NCBI GenBank assembly: GCA_007133095.1
Contig: SLNK01000017.1
Coordinates: 1-7,599, forward strand
Source: Candidatus Peregrinibacteria bacterium
GTDB taxonomy: Bacteria; Patescibacteriota; Gracilibacteria; UBA1369; LOWO2-01-FULL-3
Reading direction: 5' to 3'
Length of the DNA: 7,599 bases
Part shown: positions 7,501 through 7,599 of the stretch, one piece after another
Numbering within the stretch: the stretch's first letter is position 1
How the letters are laid out: every line of letters begins with the position of its first letter
The notes under the pieces: model-generated
Told to the model about the DNA's origin: nothing
Databases searched by the model: none
The model's input: only the letters and a program-made list of their open reading frames with translations
Translations under genes and position numbers: made by a program

Positions 7501-7599
7501 CTGAACCAGAACCCGAACCGGAACCCGAACCCGAACCGGAGCCCGAACCCGAACCGGAACCAGAACCTGAACCTGAACCAGAACCTGAACCCGAACCGG
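4596..7599 (+). CDS. large repeat-rich single-pass membrane-anchored surface protein, partial (C-terminus off the window)
   Basis: The frame is open for 1001 codons from the ATG at 4596 to the end of the window with no stop. I recognise no known family for the whole. In order: acidic Lys/Glu start (1-23); twelve Ala/Glu/Pro pentapeptides (24-83) and two decayed ones to 93; an acidic Pro/Glu stretch to about 117; a basic juxtamembrane part with Lys139, Lys140 and Arg145; one hydrophobic segment (147-165). Positive charge on the N-side predicts N-terminus inside, with over 830 residues exported. Residues about 305-387 look like an Ig-like beta-domain, ending with the pattern LSPGENVVTLRVEDVEG (358-374). 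About 431-650 is mostly charged, probably helical. After an acidic Thr/Glu linker (718-731) comes further beta-rich sequence (about 735-925). From residue 940 it is (Glu-Pro)n. Exported cysteines are 328, 342, 396, 696, 863 and 920, possibly disulfides. No cleavable signal peptide, sortase motif or enzyme motif is visible. A good promoter precedes it; no Shine-Dalgarno. Confidence 0.88.
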   Translation, partial: MDDTLKPLVENEEEPKKKAEASANEPAANEPAANEPAANEPAANEPAANEPAANEPEANEPEAIEPEANEPEAIEPEANEPEAIETETNESMDEEENKVPEDEPEVEEPNPQETKAPANVTAAKKTGFFEKCRWDNANKKGCLLRYGIIILIVVAIGLAAYMLAGTDLFKGQIRLQPFDRDIALKASNLEMSYVDEHTKETGKYESEKIEKREIEKYLTKYQAWPLEESKESSWKIKDGPTEVDFTRDFTRGLVASEVPVLFVNKENSGTFRAITADFEKIHPVPNEENTLKYGFLDNSQLYDPTSSVAKIEKRVWFIDNRSVGTKKCYSELGQEEYDGVKCEKANSENIEVGVILELSPGENVVTLRVEDVEGRSDYTSQTIEVDFPEINAEVACVQFQIGRLLDMIGPFVPMGDDIPMTHVPEAQESPYKELEERIKNLKPLVFFPHERLAEKETEKILSHDDIGAKVEMAGLEGLRTEKLVNAVMEWAKESDRTITEVINTKSLEEMGLNEEIIELMEEVYPEGVIVEKLTVRSFGTQIERELEGNDEETDVAEKWIKAISNVEELKNLVLMQLLREVASGEGSNEEAFTKVAERLGVDLETVMGLIQIETGYVIPTVLGNLIGILFEEMLPQLVEIMENQNNWENLDQQFSSLSELNKLYIVRGKEGAEIIYSLYAFGDMTTAAFKSDAIKCVNPLEEELEMRIHIGGSEGTRTTTTEEDEDEEDAEGLIYIEPRYDNVDTPGVDLRILDDFSVSKESIQLKDVNIRLESFKPKATEYLKASTLERTDFERPTDPTQEPVELRPRTIEFDEQKETTTREGGVVVMEREIYQRPIHIVPGKDFVMVKKGSVYFEANKKECVEDPLDQVLIIPVTEEIRDEGWITEEGISEMPKEELERNLSAHKGRYATLNIYGNYCTERIIELDPEPTEEPDPKPEPEPEPEPEPEPEPEPEPEPEPEPEPEPEPEPEPEPEPEPEPEPEPEPEPEPEPEPEPEPEP
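4665..4844 (+). repeat. in-frame 15-bp tandem repeat, 12 copies (NEPAA/NEPEA/IEPEA)
   Basis: The 15-bp unit aacgaaccggcggcg is repeated twelve times without interruption inside the large surface protein gene. Units 1-6 encode NEPAA; the last codon is gcg in units 1-2 and gca from unit 3 on. Units 7-12 encode NEPEA, NEPEA, IEPEA, NEPEA, IEPEA, NEPEA. A 30-bp dimer (NEPEA-IEPEA) is thus repeated in the second half. Two decayed units (IETET, NESMD) follow to 4874. The graded variants show local unit duplication. Because the unit is 15 bp, copy changes keep the frame and alter only length. Confidence 0.95.
7413..7599 (+). repeat. hexanucleotide (Glu-Pro)n tandem repeat, at least 31 copies, running off the window
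   Basis: From 7413 to 7598 every pair of codons encodes Glu-Pro: 31 copies, preceded by a mixed Pro/Glu/Asp/Lys lead-in from 7377. Proline codons vary between CCG, CCC, CCA and CCT, so the DNA is not a pure hexamer. A 41-bp block starting at 7419 recurs identically at 7527, a spacing of 108 bp (36 residues), showing a higher-order duplication on top of the 6-bp period. Glu-Pro repeats form stiff polyproline-II-like rods, as in TonB spacers. Confidence 0.95.

Overview
The window holds five protein-coding genes, two of them cut by its ends, packed with short intergenic gaps and no RNA genes. Four lie on the minus strand (read right to left: uppP, purP, a purP paralogue, a GlmU-like nucleotidyltransferase). 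The fifth, a very large repeat-rich membrane-anchored protein, is divergent on the plus strand and runs off the right edge. The mix of an archaeal-type formate-dependent purine enzyme (PurP), an archaeal-style fused sugar-phosphate nucleotidyltransferase/acyltransferase, a UppP lipid phosphatase, sigma70-like promoters and no Shine-Dalgarno sequences fits an uncultured small-genome bacterium, most plausibly Patescibacteria/CPR. A DPANN archaeon is not excluded. About 2,440 codons contain no internal TGA, so TGA is used as a stop and not recoded.

Layout. 1-1233 (-): GlmU-like nucleotidyltransferase with a left-handed beta-helix, C-terminus off the left edge; its start is 10 nt after the stop of the next gene. 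1244-2410 (-): PurP paralogue whose Gly-rich ATP loop is replaced. 2411-2468: a candidate terminator for purP overlapping a strong extended -10 promoter that puts the start of transcription about at the ATG of the paralogue (a predicted leaderless mRNA). 2469-3500 (-): canonical-looking PurP. 3501-3560: a good sigma70-like promoter for purP. 3561-4466 (-): undecaprenyl-diphosphate phosphatase. 4467-4595: divergent promoter region. 4596-7599 (+): exported repeat protein with twelve NEPAA/NEPEA/IEPEA pentapeptides on the cytoplasmic side, one membrane segment, an Ig-like beta-domain, a large helical region, further beta-rich sequence and an (EP)n rod of at least 31 dipeptides that continues past the window.

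How the genes may work together. PurP uses formate and ATP to formylate AICAR, the penultimate step of purine synthesis. The paralogue and the nucleotidyltransferase form a tight pair with their own promoter, so the paralogue may act in nucleotide-sugar or another ligase chemistry and not in purine synthesis (inference). UppP recycles the undecaprenyl carrier for cell-envelope glycans and the nucleotidyltransferase would make activated amino sugars for the same envelope. The large divergent protein is probably a surface component. The most notable points are the PurP paralogue with a rewritten ATP loop, the promoters that sit almost on top of start codons, and the two-repeat, single-anchor giant protein, for which I recognise no family.
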